Assembly: GCA_040902765.1 (NCBI GenBank)
Contig: JBBDWO010000011.1
Coordinates: 62,001 to 126,000 of the forward strand
DNA length: 64,000 nt
Direction: 5' to 3'
Source: Acidimicrobiia bacterium
Lineage (GTDB): Bacteria > Actinomycetota > Acidimicrobiia > Spongiisociales > UBA11373
Numbering within the stretch: position 1 is the stretch's first letter; every line of letters starts with the position of its first letter. Positions 1-8,544 of this stretch are shown piece by piece. Both the position numbers and the translations under genes were made by a program. Under the pieces are notes generated by a model. The model saw only the letters and a list, made by a program, of their open reading frames with translations. It did not search any database and was not told where the DNA came from.

Positions 1-737
1 GACAGGGAAACCGCCTCGGGGGTGTCATCGACGATGATGTTGACCCCGGTAACCGCCTCGAAGGCGCGGATGTTACGGCCGTCGCGCCCGATGATGCGAC
101 CCTTCATGTCGTCACTCGGGAGCGCAACAGTGGCCACGGTCGCCTCGACCACTACTTCGGAGGCAAGGCGCTGGATGGTGGTGGTGAGGATGCGGCGGGC
201 CCGCCGCTCGGCCTCCTCCCGGGCCTTGATCTCCAAGTCGCGAACCAGGACCATCGCCTCGCGATTGGCCTCGTCCTCCACCCGGCGCAGCAGCTCCTCC
301 TTGGCGGTGCGGGCGTCGAAGCCGGCCACCGCCTCGAGCGCCTCGCGGGCCTGGTCGCGCATCGCATCCACGGCCTCTTCGGAGCCCAGGAGCGTGCGCT
401 CCCGGTCGACCAGCGAGCCCTCGCGCTGGGCGAGGTTCGAGGCTCGCTGCTCCAGCGTCGCCTCCCGCTGCATCATCCGCGCCTCTTGCGACTCGACCTC
501 CAGGCGCCGATTGGCGAGACCCGCCTCCTCGTGCTCCCGGTAGGCCTCAGCCCGGGCACGCGCCTCACCCTCCGACCGGTCGAGCACTCGCTGCGCTTCG
601 ACGCGTGCCTCGGCCACGAGCACTTCGGCGTGCCGGCCCGCCTTGGCGATGCCCCGACGCAGGATCCGTCTGCCCAGGACGAAGCCGACCGCGATGGCTG
701 GCAGCGCAGTGAGCGCAACCACCAGAGCCGTCTTCAT
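1..737 (-). CDS. rny: Ribonuclease Y, N-terminal part (cut by window edge)
   Basis: RNase Y is a membrane-anchored endoribonuclease that starts mRNA decay. Translating minus from the ATG at 737 gives an open frame to the window edge. It has a hydrophobic anchor (residues 1-22), a long charged coiled coil rich in E, A and R (about 25-170), and then a KH domain starting near residue 210 with the motif GRIIGRDGRNIR. This order is diagnostic of RNase Y; the HD catalytic domain lies outside the window. AAGGAG sits just upstream of the start. It follows recA on the same strand across a hairpin and may be read separately. No recX lies between recA and rny. Confidence 0.93.
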   Translation of the reverse strand, partial: MKTALVVALTALPAIAVGFVLGRRILRRGIAKAGRHAEVLVAEARVEAQRVLDRSEGEARARAEAYREHEEAGLANRRLEVESQEARMMQREATLEQRASNLAQREGSLVDRERTLLGSEEAVDAMRDQAREALEAVAGFDARTAKEELLRRVEDEANREAMVLVRDLEIKAREEAERRARRILTTTIQRLASEVVVEATVATVALPSDDMKGRIIGRDGRNIRAFEAVTGVNIIVDDTPEAVSL

Positions 738-776
738 GATCTGGCTCCTTCCCGGGGGCAGGTGTTGGGGAGTGTG

Positions 777-810
777 ATGAGGTCCGATCGGAACACCGAC
801 CGGACCTCAT
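777..810 (-). terminator. Hairpin between recA and rny
   Basis: A 10-bp perfect stem (777-786 with 801-810, ATGAGGTCCG) is extended by an inner 4-bp TCGG/CCGA stem with an AACA loop. It lies 27 bp beyond the recA stop codon. No T-run follows on the minus strand, so it is either an intrinsic terminator of the tract-less kind common in high-GC bacteria or an mRNA-stabilising 3' hairpin. Confidence 0.6.
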
Positions 811-837
811 CGTACCGCTAGAGCCTGGATGTGAGTG

Positions 838-1923
838 TCAGTCCTCGTCGGTGGTCCCGTCGACCCGCTCGATCGACCCGGCCATCTCGGCCTCCGGCTC
901 CTCGTCGTCTGCTGACTCTTCCACTGCTTTGGGCCGATCTCCGTTGAGGCCAACGGCAGCGAGTACCCGCGCCTGCAGCTGCATGGCGACCTCCGGATTC
1001 TCCCGCAGGAATCGCTTGGCGTTCTCCCGACCCTGGCCGAGCTGGTCGTCGTCGTAGGTGTACCAGGCGCCGCTCTTGCGCACCACGTCCTGCTCGACCG
1101 CCACGTCGAGGAGGCTGCCCTCCCGGGAGATCCCTTCCCCGAACATGATGTCGAACTCGGCGTTGCGGAAGGGCGCCGCCACCTTGTTCTTGACCACCTT
1201 GGCCACGACCCGGGTCCCGATCGACTCCTGACCCTCCTTGATGGTCTGGATGCGCCGAACCTCGATCCGCACCGACGAGTAGAACTTGAGGGCGCGACCA
1301 CCCGGGGTCGTCTCGGGCGAGCCGAATATGACACCGATCTTCTCCCGGATCTGATTGATGAAGATCGCCGTCGTGTGGGAGCGATTGATGGCCCCGGCGA
1401 GCTTGCGGAGCGCCTGGGACATCAGGCGTGCCTGCAGACCCATGTGGCTGTCTCCCATCTCGCCCTCGATCTCCGCGCGAGGCACCAGGGCGGCGACCGA
1501 GTCGATGACGACCACATCGAGCGCTCCGGAGCGGATCAGCATCTCGGTGATCTCGAGAGCCTGTTCGCCGGTATCCGGCTGCGAGATGAGGAGCTCGTCC
1601 ACGTCGACACCGAGCGCCTGGGCGTATGCCGGGTCGAGGGCGTGCTCGGCGTCGATGAAGGCGGCGATCCCGCCATTGCGCTGCGCCTCGGCGATGATGT
1701 GCAGGGCGAGGGTCGTCTTGCCGCCGCTCTCCACGCCGTAGATCTCCACGATGCGCCCGCGCGGGACACCGCCGATGCCGAGCGCCAGGTCGAGGGCCAG
1801 GGCACCCGTCGGGATCGCCTCGATGTGCTGGGCGTGATCCGAGCCGAGCTTCATGATGGCGCCCTTGCCGAACTGCTTCTCGATCTGCGACATCGCCATG
1901 TCGAGCGACTTGTCCCGTTCCAC
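838..1923 (-). CDS. recA: Recombinase RecA
   Basis: RecA forms ATP-dependent filaments on single-stranded DNA, catalyses strand exchange and triggers LexA self-cleavage. The 361-aa product has the N-terminal oligomerisation helix ([14 protein letters not shown]), Walker [10 protein letters not shown] around residues 63-71, and an acidic C-terminal tail, as in other bacterial RecA proteins. The start is GTG at 1923, preceded by AAAGGAG at suitable spacing. The upstream region carries a LexA box and two candidate -10 hexamers. The next gene downstream is rny rather than recX. No intein or frame break is visible. Confidence 0.98.
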   Translation of the reverse strand: MERDKSLDMAMSQIEKQFGKGAIMKLGSDHAQHIEAIPTGALALDLALGIGGVPRGRIVEIYGVESGGKTTLALHIIAEAQRNGGIAAFIDAEHALDPAYAQALGVDVDELLISQPDTGEQALEITEMLIRSGALDVVVIDSVAALVPRAEIEGEMGDSHMGLQARLMSQALRKLAGAINRSHTTAIFINQIREKIGVIFGSPETTPGGRALKFYSSVRIEVRRIQTIKEGQESIGTRVVAKVVKNKVAAPFRNAEFDIMFGEGISREGSLLDVAVEQDVVRKSGAWYTYDDDQLGQGRENAKRFLRENPEVAMQLQARVLAAVGLNGDRPKAVEESADDEEPEAEMAGSIERVDGTTDED

Positions 1924-1960
1924 TGTGGGCTCCTTTGCCGGGTTTGGTGTCTGTGCGGAG

Positions 1961-2048
1961 AACCTACGACCCGGGTACGACAGGATTCCGGAGAATTACA
2001 TGCATGATATCTGGGTCGAAGACCACATGCTAGGCGAACAGGTGTTCG
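1961..2048 (-). promoter_or_regulatory. recA promoter region with LexA (SOS) box
   Basis: CGAACAGGTGTTCG at 2035-2048 contains GAAC-N4-GTTC, the LexA operator form of Gram-positive bacteria including Actinobacteria. A minus-strand TAGCAT (2032-2027) lies 3 bp on the recA side and could be the -10 of an SOS-controlled promoter. A second hexamer, TAGGTT (1966-1961), sits nearer the gene, 37 bp before the GTG. Two recA promoters, one LexA-controlled, are known from mycobacteria; the same layout here is an inference. Confidence 0.75.
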
Positions 2049-2060
2049 ATACGCAAGAAC

Positions 2061-2115
2061 CAACGCTCAACGCTCAACGCCCAACGCCAGACCGATCCGG
2101 TATTGCGTGTTGGGC
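2061..2115. repeat. Heptad array (CAACGCT/CAACGCC x4) with core and inverted arm
   Basis: Four contiguous heptads fill 2061-2088: CAACGCT twice, then CAACGCC twice. The sequence CCAGACCGATCCGG follows at 2087-2100, then an imperfect inverted copy of GCCCAACGC at about 2105-2115, giving a hairpin. It lies beyond the thpR stop codon and upstream of recA. The heptamer is a rotation of AACGCTC, seen again at 29540 and 43548. Confidence 0.8.
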
Positions 2116-2116
2116 A

Positions 2117-2662
2117 TCATCCCAGCGGGAACTCCTCCACCTCGCGGTACCTGGCCCCGCCCCGTCGCAGCCGGGTCTCGTACAGCACCACCCGGTCGAC
2201 CTCCCATCGGACGTCGATCGCCGCGGCACCACCGATGACCCAACTCACCGACTCGCTGGGACGAAGCCGGGCCACGGTCAGATGCGGTCGATACGGGCGG
2301 TCCTGCGGTTCGAGCCCCGCAGCGACGAGCGCCTCGTCGGCCCTCTCCGCCAGGAGGGTGGCCCGTTCCGCGCCCTCCAGCATGCCCACCCAGAGCACCT
2401 GGGCGGCGCTCGCCTTCGGGAAGGCGCCGAGACCGCCCAACCTGATCGTGAACCGCGGCCCCAGGTCGGTGCCGTCCATCGCGGCCATGACCCTGTCGAC
2501 CGTCGGATCATCGACCTCGCCGAGGAACCGCAACGTGAGGTGCCACTCCTGCGGCCGCACGGGCCGCCCCGGGATGCCGTCGGGGAGGGCCCGGCGGATC
2601 GCCGACGCCAGCGCGTGGCGCGCCTCATCGGCCAGAGGGACCCCCAGGAACACCCGCCTCAC
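2117..2662 (-). CDS. thpR: RNA 2',3'-cyclic phosphodiesterase (2H family, ThpR/LigT-like)
   Basis: This 181-aa protein belongs to the 2H phosphoesterase family. The two signature motifs are present: HLTL with His41 and HLTV with His127. Family members open 2',3'-cyclic phosphates at RNA ends and can ligate tRNA halves in vitro; the physiological role is poorly defined. The start is GTG at 2662, whose TG is shared with the cinA stop (GTGA, 4-nt overlap), so translation is probably coupled to cinA. The family is usually 175-190 aa, which fits this start; longer in-frame starts run back into cinA. Confidence 0.9.
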   Translation of the reverse strand: MRRVFLGVPLADEARHALASAIRRALPDGIPGRPVRPQEWHLTLRFLGEVDDPTVDRVMAAMDGTDLGPRFTIRLGGLGAFPKASAAQVLWVGMLEGAERATLLAERADEALVAAGLEPQDRPYRPHLTVARLRPSESVSWVIGGAAAIDVRWEVDRVVLYETRLRRGGARYREVEEFPLG

Positions 2663-3903
2663 GCATCCCCCTGCGTCAGGGCGAGCCGCACCTGATGCAG
2701 GGCGGCGGTGGTGGCATAAGTCCGGACCCGCTCGCGGTCGCCGGGGAGCACCAGCTCGCGGGTTCGCGATGCCTCCGGGGTGCGCACCGCGATGACCACT
2801 GAGCCCGGTTCGCGGCCGAGCGGGTCCGGACCGGCGACGCCGGTCACCGCCACCGCCACCTCGACACCGAGCCTTTCCACGGCTCCGTCGGCCATCGCCA
2901 GGGCCACTTCGGCACTCACCTGACCGTGCTCGGTAATCAGGCGAGCCGGCACTCCCAGAGCCGACTCCTTGACCGATGGGGTGTAGGCGACGATCGCCCC
3001 GGCGAACACCTCGGACGACCCCGGCACCGCCGTCAGGGCGGCGGCGATCAGCCCCCCGGTCATGGATTCGGCGCTGGCCATGAGCCACCCGCGACGGCGA
3101 CACTCATCGAGCACGATTCTCTCGATGGTCTCCTCGTCCGCGCCGAAGACGAGAGCGCCGAGCCGACCTCTGACCTCCGCCTCCATCGGTTCGATTGCGG
3201 CGCAGGCGGCCGCGGCGTCGGCGGCGCGCGCCGTGAGGCGGAGCTTGATCTCACCGCCACTCGCCAGGAAGGCCAGGGTCGGGTTGGTCGAGCCCGAGTA
3301 GATGTCGGCGAGCAGCTCGGCGACCCGGGACTCGGACTCACCCCAGGTGCGCAGGAGTCGGCTGACGATCACCCCCCGCTCGCCCGGGTCCTCGTCGACC
3401 AGGGTCGGGAGCACGAACTCGTCGAGCATGGGCTCCATCTCCTGCGGAACCCCCGGCAATGCGAAGACCAGGCACGAGCCGATCCGCATCCGCAGCCCCG
3501 GTGCGGTGCCCTTCCGGTTCGGCAGCATCTCGGCGCCGTCGGGGTACTGAGCTTGGCGCAGGTTGCTCGCCGGCATCTGTCTCCCCCGCCGCGCCCACAG
3601 GTCACGTAGCGCGTCCTCCTGCTCCTCCGAGCGACGCATCTCGACCCCGGCGGCGGCACAAAGCGCCTCCCGGGTGAGGTCGTCCTGAGTGGGACCGAGG
3701 CCGCCGGTGACGATGAGGGCGTCGGCTCGTGCGGCCGCCTCGCCGATCGCCTCGATGAGCCGTTCCAGATTGTCGCCGACCACGGCCTGGCGGTAGTGGT
3801 CCAAGCCGAAATCGGCGAGCCGTGCCCCGATGTGGGCACCGTTGGAGTTGATGATCTGCCCGAGGAGCAACTCGGTCCCGACGGCGAGGACTTCGACGTT
3901 CAC
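2659..3903 (-). CDS. cinA: CinA-like protein: MoCF domain plus NMN amidohydrolase domain
   Basis: The 414-aa product has an N-terminal molybdopterin-binding fold (AVGTELLLGQIINSN near the start; TGGLGPTQDD around residue 70) and a C-terminal PncC-type domain (SAESMTGGLIAAALT). The C-terminal domain deamidates nicotinamide mononucleotide to nicotinate mononucleotide in NAD salvage, and the N-terminal domain of some members hydrolyses ADP-ribose. cinA is often next to recA in Gram-positive bacteria. The start is GTG at 3903, overlapping the upstream stop codon as GTGA. The length matches full-length two-domain CinA. Confidence 0.93.
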   Translation of the reverse strand: MNVEVLAVGTELLLGQIINSNGAHIGARLADFGLDHYRQAVVGDNLERLIEAIGEAAARADALIVTGGLGPTQDDLTREALCAAAGVEMRRSEEQEDALRDLWARRGRQMPASNLRQAQYPDGAEMLPNRKGTAPGLRMRIGSCLVFALPGVPQEMEPMLDEFVLPTLVDEDPGERGVIVSRLLRTWGESESRVAELLADIYSGSTNPTLAFLASGGEIKLRLTARAADAAAACAAIEPMEAEVRGRLGALVFGADEETIERIVLDECRRRGWLMASAESMTGGLIAAALTAVPGSSEVFAGAIVAYTPSVKESALGVPARLITEHGQVSAEVALAMADGAVERLGVEVAVAVTGVAGPDPLGREPGSVVIAVRTPEASRTRELVLPGDRERVRTYATTAALHQVRLALTQGDA

Positions 3904-4415
3904 CCGCGGTCTCCGCCGATATAGCGCCCCCGGAAGTACTGGAGCGGATCGGTCAGATCGTGGATCGTGACCTCGTCGATGGCGCCTTCCACCAGGACGA
4001 GGGGCGGGGCGGTTCGGCTGCCGACGAAGCGACACGCCGCACGGGTCGCGATGCCCTCGATCACCGGGCCGTGGTCACCGTCGACCACGGGGACTCCCTT
4101 GAACAGGCCGCCAGGACTGGGGCGATATCCGGTGAACCGGTCGGACAACTCGCGGTGGCTTTGCTCGAGCACGTGCACCACGAAGGTCCCAGTGTCGACC
4201 ATGCGATCCCACAGGTCGGTCAGCTCGCCGAGCAGGAAGAACAGGAGCGGTTCGTCGCCTTCGACGACGACGAGCGACGAGATGGTCAGCCCGGTCCTGG
4301 CCTCGGCGGGCCCCGAGGTGACGATGGTCACCGGCGCGGCGAGCCTCCCGCGGAAACGCCGGATCGGATCGCGCTCCTCCTCGGCGTCGACGAACGGGTT
4401 GTCGTCGTGAATCAC
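3900..4415 (-). CDS. Flavin reductase-like FMN-binding protein
   Basis: The 171-aa protein looks like the flavin reductase-like split-barrel family. It opens with a region such as RFRGRLAAPVTIVTSG, continues with TGLTISSLVVVEGDEPLLFFLLG, and has a late GDHGPVIEGIATRAAC-type segment matching the usual flavin-binding layout. Such proteins reduce FMN with NAD(P)H or serve oxygenase partners; the partner here is unknown. I choose GTG at 4415 because a TACCTT hexamer lies 7 nt before it (leaderless start). A longer GTG start at 4451 would place the heptad repeat inside the coding region. It leads cinA and thpR in one operon. Confidence 0.75.
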   Translation of the reverse strand: MIHDDNPFVDAEEERDPIRRFRGRLAAPVTIVTSGPAEARTGLTISSLVVVEGDEPLLFFLLGELTDLWDRMVDTGTFVVHVLEQSHRELSDRFTGYRPSPGGLFKGVPVVDGDHGPVIEGIATRAACRFVGSRTAPPLVLVEGAIDEVTIHDLTDPLQYFRGRYIGGDRG

Positions 4416-4428
4416 GGCGGTGAAGGTA
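4416..4428 (-). promoter_or_regulatory. Leaderless -10 (TACCTT) for flavin reductase gene
   Basis: Minus-strand TACCTT (4428-4423) is followed by 7 nt and then the GTG at 4415. There is no Shine-Dalgarno sequence. The spacing matches the TAnnnT-6-8-nt-start pattern found at many genes in this window. Confidence 0.6.
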
Positions 4429-4445
4429 CACCACCCGGGAGGACG

Positions 4446-4480
4446 GCTCACAGCTCACAGCTCACAGCCAGAACGTCTTG
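4446..4480. repeat. Heptad array (GCTCACA x3) with core CCAGAACGTCTTG
   Basis: Three perfect GCTCACA heptads (4446-4466) run straight into the core CCAGAACGTCTTG (4468-4480). A weakly matching inverted piece, CCTGTGG, follows at about 4483. The array lies between the divergent flavin reductase and hisN-like genes. Related GCTCAC/GCTCAT pieces with 12-nt spacing lie at 4561-4590. Confidence 0.8.
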
Positions 4481-4577
4481 AGCCTGTGGTCAGGGGTTTC
4501 CCATCGCCAAGCAACCGACGGCCGATGCTCATGCTGGAGACCGGCAGCCGGAAGCGGGAAGCTCACGTAACAGCTCA

Positions 4578-4591
4578 TAACATGGCTCATC
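4578..4591 (+). promoter_or_regulatory. Leaderless -10 (TAACAT) for hisN-like gene
   Basis: TAACAT at 4578-4583 is followed by 8 nt and the ATG at 4592. No Shine-Dalgarno sequence is visible. Confidence 0.5.
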
Positions 4592-5356
4592 ATGGCCACG
4601 AGCCCCGATCTGACCACTGCGCTGCGCGCCGCCGATGCCGCCGATGCCGTCACCCTCCCCCGGTTCCGCACCCCCAACCTCGCCGTCGGCACCAAGGCCG
4701 ACGCGACCGTGGTCACCGAGGCCGACCGTCGCGCCGAACAGGTCATCCGTGAGGTGATCAGTCGTGAGGCCCCTAACGACGCCATCCTGGGCGAGGAGTA
4801 CGGCTCGGCCGGTGGAGGTTGGCGGCGCTGGATCGTCGATCCGATCGACGCCACCGTCAACTTCGTGCGCGGGGTGCCCGTGTGGGGCTCGCTGATCGCC
4901 CTCGAGGTCGACGGGGTGGTGACCTGTGGGGTGGTGTCGGCGCCGGCACTGGGCATGCGGTGGTGGGCGCACCGCGGCGACGGCGCCTGGTGCAACGGCC
5001 GGCGGATCTCGGTGTCGGAGGTCACCGACCTCGGCGAAGCACAGCTGTCGCTGAACTCCCTGGACGGACTCCCTCCCGCTCGCCTCGACGCGGCCCTGGC
5101 GCTGTCGAGACAGTGCTCCCGCACCCGAGGGTTCGGCGACTTCTGGGCGTTCATGCTGCTCGCCGAGGGCGGAGTGGACATCGTCGTCGAACCGGTCGCC
5201 GCGGTATGGGACCTGGCGCCGCTGACGGTGATAGTCGAAGAGGCAGGGGGCCGGTTCACCAGCCTCGACGGCAGACCCGGGATCGACCACGGCCATGCCC
5301 TGGCGACCAACGGGCACCTGCATCCCGCCGCACTGGCAGCCCTCGCATCCTCCTAG
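4592..5356 (+). CDS. Inositol monophosphatase family protein, probable histidinol-phosphatase
   Basis: The 254-aa protein is a Mg-dependent IMPase-superfamily phosphatase. Visible motifs are the acidic GEEYG motif (about residue 69), WIVDPIDATVNF (about residue 85) and WDLAPL near residue 212, which supply the metal ligands. The segment RWWAHRGDGAWCNGRRI is typical of actinobacterial HisN-type histidinol-phosphate phosphatases, so histidine biosynthesis is the best guess; inositol or fructose-1,6-bisphosphate phosphatase remain possible. The usual DPIDGT has Ala instead of Gly. The stop codon overlaps the convergent E2 gene stop in a CTAG palindrome at 5353-5356. Confidence 0.85.
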   Translation: MATSPDLTTALRAADAADAVTLPRFRTPNLAVGTKADATVVTEADRRAEQVIREVISREAPNDAILGEEYGSAGGGWRRWIVDPIDATVNFVRGVPVWGSLIALEVDGVVTCGVVSAPALGMRWWAHRGDGAWCNGRRISVSEVTDLGEAQLSLNSLDGLPPARLDAALALSRQCSRTRGFGDFWAFMLLAEGGVDIVVEPVAAVWDLAPLTVIVEEAGGRFTSLDGRPGIDHGHALATNGHLHPAALAALASS

Positions 5357-6516
5357 CCGCGGGACTCGATCGCCTCGACGATGGACCCGAGGAACCGACG
5401 GCCCAGCGCCCCGTCGATGAGCCGGTGATCGTATGACAGCGACAGCGGCAGCTGCCGGCGCAGGGTGATCGCCCCGTCGCTCTCCACCGGGACGGGTTCG
5501 GCGCGCCCCACCGACAGGATGGCCGTGGTCCCATACGGAATGATCGGCGTGCCATAACCGCCGCCGACGGCCCCGATGTTCGAAACGGTGAACGTGGCGC
5601 CGCGGAGTTCGGCGGGAGTGGCCCGGCGCTGGCGTGCCGCCTCGGCGAGACGCAGTACCTCGTCGGCGATCTCGCCGACCGTTCGGTCATCGGCCTCACG
5701 GACCACGGCCACCATCAGCCCATCCGGGGTGTCCACGGCAAAGCCGATGTCGTAGTGGCGCCGGTACAGCACGTACTCGCCGTCGAGTGAGGCGTTGAAC
5801 TCCGGAAACTCGCGCAACAGCGGCACCAGCGAGGAAATCAAGAGGGCCTCGAGGGGCAACACCCGACCAGCGGCGAGTCGTGAGCGTTCGGCGAGCAATC
5901 CGGTGGCGTTCGCCGCCGCATAGGTGGTGACGTGCGGGATCTCCTGCCACGACCGGGTCAGGTTGCGGGCGATCGCCAGCCGGGTCGCCGACAGGCGCAC
6001 CCGATCGACGAGACCTCCTCCGGCCATCGCCTGCTCGACGTCTTCGCGGGTGATACGGCCGCCCGGTCCGGTCCCCTCCACGGTGTCGAGGTCGACGCCC
6101 AACTCGAAGGCCAGGCGGCGCACCAGCGGCAGGGCGAGGATGCCCTCGGTCCTAGCCTCCCCCACCGTCTCCGACGCCTCCTCGAGCGTCCCGACGATCG
6201 GCGCTGCGGGACGGGGGGTCGCCGATGCTGGCTCGGGTTGGGCCGGAGATGCCTCCTCCGCAGGCGACCACGACTCACCCGGCTCGCCGATGACCACCAG
6301 CAGCGCCTCGACGGCGAGGGTGACCCCCTCGGGTGCCCCGTGGTGGAGGACGACGCCGGCGCGCGGGGATGGGATCTCCACCACCGCCTTGTCGGTCTCC
6401 ACCTCGACGAGTGGCTCGTCGAGGCCGACGGTGCCCCCCACCGGGACCCGCCACGACACGATGGTCGCCTCGGCCAGACCTTCGCCGATGTCGGGGAGGT
6501 GAAACTCGAACGCCAT
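5353..6516 (-). CDS. pdhC: 2-oxoacid dehydrogenase E2, dihydrolipoyl acyltransferase
   Basis: E2 is the core of a pyruvate or branched-chain 2-oxoacid dehydrogenase complex and moves the acyl group from lipoyl-lysine to CoA. The 387-aa chain has one lipoyl domain with the modified lysine in VETDKAVVEI (about residue 43), an acidic Pro/Ala linker (about 85-120), and a peripheral subunit-binding domain (LPLVRRLAFELGVDL, about residue 129). The catalytic domain ends in SYDHRLIDGALG, with the HxxxDG active site near the C terminus. The ATG overlaps the E1beta stop (ATGA). Substrate class cannot be settled from sequence alone, and no E3 gene is present nearby. Confidence 0.92.
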   Translation of the reverse strand: MAFEFHLPDIGEGLAEATIVSWRVPVGGTVGLDEPLVEVETDKAVVEIPSPRAGVVLHHGAPEGVTLAVEALLVVIGEPGESWSPAEEASPAQPEPASATPRPAAPIVGTLEEASETVGEARTEGILALPLVRRLAFELGVDLDTVEGTGPGGRITREDVEQAMAGGGLVDRVRLSATRLAIARNLTRSWQEIPHVTTYAAANATGLLAERSRLAAGRVLPLEALLISSLVPLLREFPEFNASLDGEYVLYRRHYDIGFAVDTPDGLMVAVVREADDRTVGEIADEVLRLAEAARQRRATPAELRGATFTVSNIGAVGGGYGTPIIPYGTTAILSVGRAEPVPVESDGAITLRRQLPLSLSYDHRLIDGALGRRFLGSIVEAIESRG

Positions 6517-7490
6517 CAGGCCTCCAGGGTCTGTCGAGCGGCGGCGGCAATCCGATCCGGGCTCGGGATGTAGTGATGTTCGGTGCGCTTGAGCGGCACC
6601 ACGGTATCGAAGCCGGTGACACGCTCCACCGGCGCCAGCAACGAGTACAGGGCCCGTTCCTGCACCAGGGCGGCCACCTCGGAGGCCACCGACAGCGTGC
6701 GGTGTCCCTCGACGGCGACCACGACCCGGCCGGTCTTGCGGGCGGAGTCGAGCACGGTGTCGGCGTCCAGGGGCGACAGCGTGCGCAGGTCGATCACCTC
6801 GGCAGACACCCCCTCGGCCCCAAGCAACTCAGCGGCGCGTCGGGCGTCGCGCAGCACCGCACCGTACGACACGATGGTCACGTCAGTACCCTCCCGGACG
6901 ACGGCGGCAACCCCGATCGGCACCGTGTAGCGACCCTCGGGAACGTCCTGCTTCAGCGCCCGGTACACCCGGATCGGTTCGAGGAACACCACCGGGTCTG
7001 GATCATCGATCGCGGCCAGGAGCAGACCCTTGGCATCCCGCGGCGTCGCCGGCACCACCACCTTGACCCCCGGGGTGTGCACGAAGATCGCCTCGTTCGA
7101 CTCGCTGTGGTGCTCGGCGGCCCCGATACCGCCGCCGTAGGGGATGCGAATCACCATCGGGGCGCTGAACCGGTGGTTCGACCGGTTGCGGATCCTCCCG
7201 ACGTGGCTGACGATCTGGTCGAAGGCGGGATAGGCAAAGCCGAGGAACTGAATCTCGGCGACCGGCCTGAGCCCGGCTACCGCCATCCCGAAGGCGGCAC
7301 CGACGATTCCCGACTCGGCCACCGGTGTGTCGATCACCCGATCGGATCCGTGCCTGGCGGCGAGTCCGTCGGTGACCCGAAAGACACCGCCGGTGGTCCC
7401 GACGTCCTCGCCGATCACCACCACCCGTTCATCGGCGAGGGCGAGGTCGAGGGCGTCGTTGAGCGCCTGGGCCATGGTCATCTCAGGCAT
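6516..7490 (-). CDS. pdhB: 2-oxoacid dehydrogenase E1, beta subunit
   Basis: The 324-aa beta subunit completes the thiamine-diphosphate site with E1alpha. Recognisable parts are VIGEDVGTTGGVFRVT, DTPVAESGIVGAAFGMA and AEIQFLGFAYPAFDQI, with the transketolase C-terminal domain in the last third (VTIVSYGAVLRDA, VIDLRTLSPLD). I take the ATG at 7490, which overlaps the E1alpha stop by 8 nt; an in-frame ATG at 7481 is an alternative. It is the middle gene of a coupled E1alpha-E1beta-E2 operon. Confidence 0.93.
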   Translation of the reverse strand: MPEMTMAQALNDALDLALADERVVVIGEDVGTTGGVFRVTDGLAARHGSDRVIDTPVAESGIVGAAFGMAVAGLRPVAEIQFLGFAYPAFDQIVSHVGRIRNRSNHRFSAPMVIRIPYGGGIGAAEHHSESNEAIFVHTPGVKVVVPATPRDAKGLLLAAIDDPDPVVFLEPIRVYRALKQDVPEGRYTVPIGVAAVVREGTDVTIVSYGAVLRDARRAAELLGAEGVSAEVIDLRTLSPLDADTVLDSARKTGRVVVAVEGHRTLSVASEVAALVQERALYSLLAPVERVTGFDTVVPLKRTEHHYIPSPDRIAAAARQTLEA

Positions 7491-8520
7491 GGTCGTCCCC
7501 GGGGACGAAGCGCCGCTGATCGGCGAGGGGCCGGGTCGGTTCGGCGAAGGCCCGGCCGAGATGGCCATCGGGCTCGAAGGCGGCGAGATCCTCGGCAGCG
7601 GCCACGGCGGCTTCGATCTCGGCGGAGGCGTCGACCTCGAGATCGCTCTCCCAGGCCTCCGACCACTCGCCGGTCTGCTGGAGGTAGGCCCGCAAGCGGT
7701 CGATCGGATCGCGGGTTCGCCATGCGTCCACCTCGTCATCGGCGCGATACCGGCCGGCATCGTCGGCGGTGGTGTGGGGACCGACTCGGTAGGTCAGTGC
7801 CTCGATGAGGGTCGGGCCGCCACCTGATCGCGCCCGCTCCACCGCCTCGGTGGTGACCGCAAGCATGGCCAGGGCGTCGTTGCCGTCCACCAGCACGCCA
7901 GGCATCCCGTAGGCGACCGCCTTGACCGCGATCGTCTCCGACCGAGTCTGGTCGGCTCGGCTCATCGAGATCGCCCACCCGTTGTTCTGACACAGGAACA
8001 CCGTCGGTGTGGAGAACACGGCGGCGAAGTTCATCGCCTCGTGGAAGTCACCTTCGGAGGTGGCACCATCTCCGAAGTAGGTGAGGGCGATGCGGTCGCT
8101 CCCCATCAGGCGCTCCGCCCACGACAGGCCGACGGCGTGGATCATGTGGGCGCCGACGGTGATCGACGGCGGCAGCACGTTCACCCCCTCGGGCGGCGAT
8201 CCACCGCGCTCGTCGCCCATGCGGCCGAGGAACAGCTGCTCCCACCCGTAGCCCTGATGCCACATGGCGGCGGCGTCGCGGTAGGTGCCCACCATCCAGT
8301 CGTCGGCCCGCAAAGCCGCCGCACTACCGATCTGGGCGGCCTCCTGGCCCTCGAATTGGGCGTAGGTGGCGAGCCGACCCTGACGCTGCAGCGCCGATGC
8401 CTTCCGGTCGTAGGTGCGAGCCACGATCATGGCAGCGAACAAGTCGCGAGCCCGGTCGGTTCCGACAGGAGGGTCGGCGAGCAGCGACCCGTCCTCGGCG
8501 AGATATCGGATGACATCCAT
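7483..8520 (-). CDS. pdhA: 2-oxoacid dehydrogenase E1, alpha subunit
   Basis: The 345-aa alpha subunit decarboxylates the 2-oxoacid with thiamine diphosphate. The cofactor-binding motif is clear: GDGATSEGDFHEAMNFA followed by CQNNGWAIS. It also has the early RTYDRKASALQRQGR and the late phosphorylation-loop-like YRVGPHTTADDAGRYR seen in this family. It is the first gene of the operon; the ATG at 8520 has no good Shine-Dalgarno sequence, and a TACGCT hexamer lies 11 nt before it. The upstream gap carries a heptad-type hairpin that separates it from ftsK. It could be pyruvate- or branched-chain-specific. Confidence 0.93.
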   Translation of the reverse strand: MDVIRYLAEDGSLLADPPVGTDRARDLFAAMIVARTYDRKASALQRQGRLATYAQFEGQEAAQIGSAAALRADDWMVGTYRDAAAMWHQGYGWEQLFLGRMGDERGGSPPEGVNVLPPSITVGAHMIHAVGLSWAERLMGSDRIALTYFGDGATSEGDFHEAMNFAAVFSTPTVFLCQNNGWAISMSRADQTRSETIAVKAVAYGMPGVLVDGNDALAMLAVTTEAVERARSGGGPTLIEALTYRVGPHTTADDAGRYRADDEVDAWRTRDPIDRLRAYLQQTGEWSEAWESDLEVDASAEIEAAVAAAEDLAAFEPDGHLGRAFAEPTRPLADQRRFVPGDDHA

Positions 8521-8544
8521 GAGCGCCCGGAAGCGTACCGGGAA

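Noticed and set aside
1375-2695. Long open frames opposite recA and thpR on the plus strand
   Set aside because: They lie wholly antisense to strong genes, have GC-rich Arg/Ala/Asp-heavy composition and no motifs or ribosome binding site; the same pattern recurs opposite most genes here.
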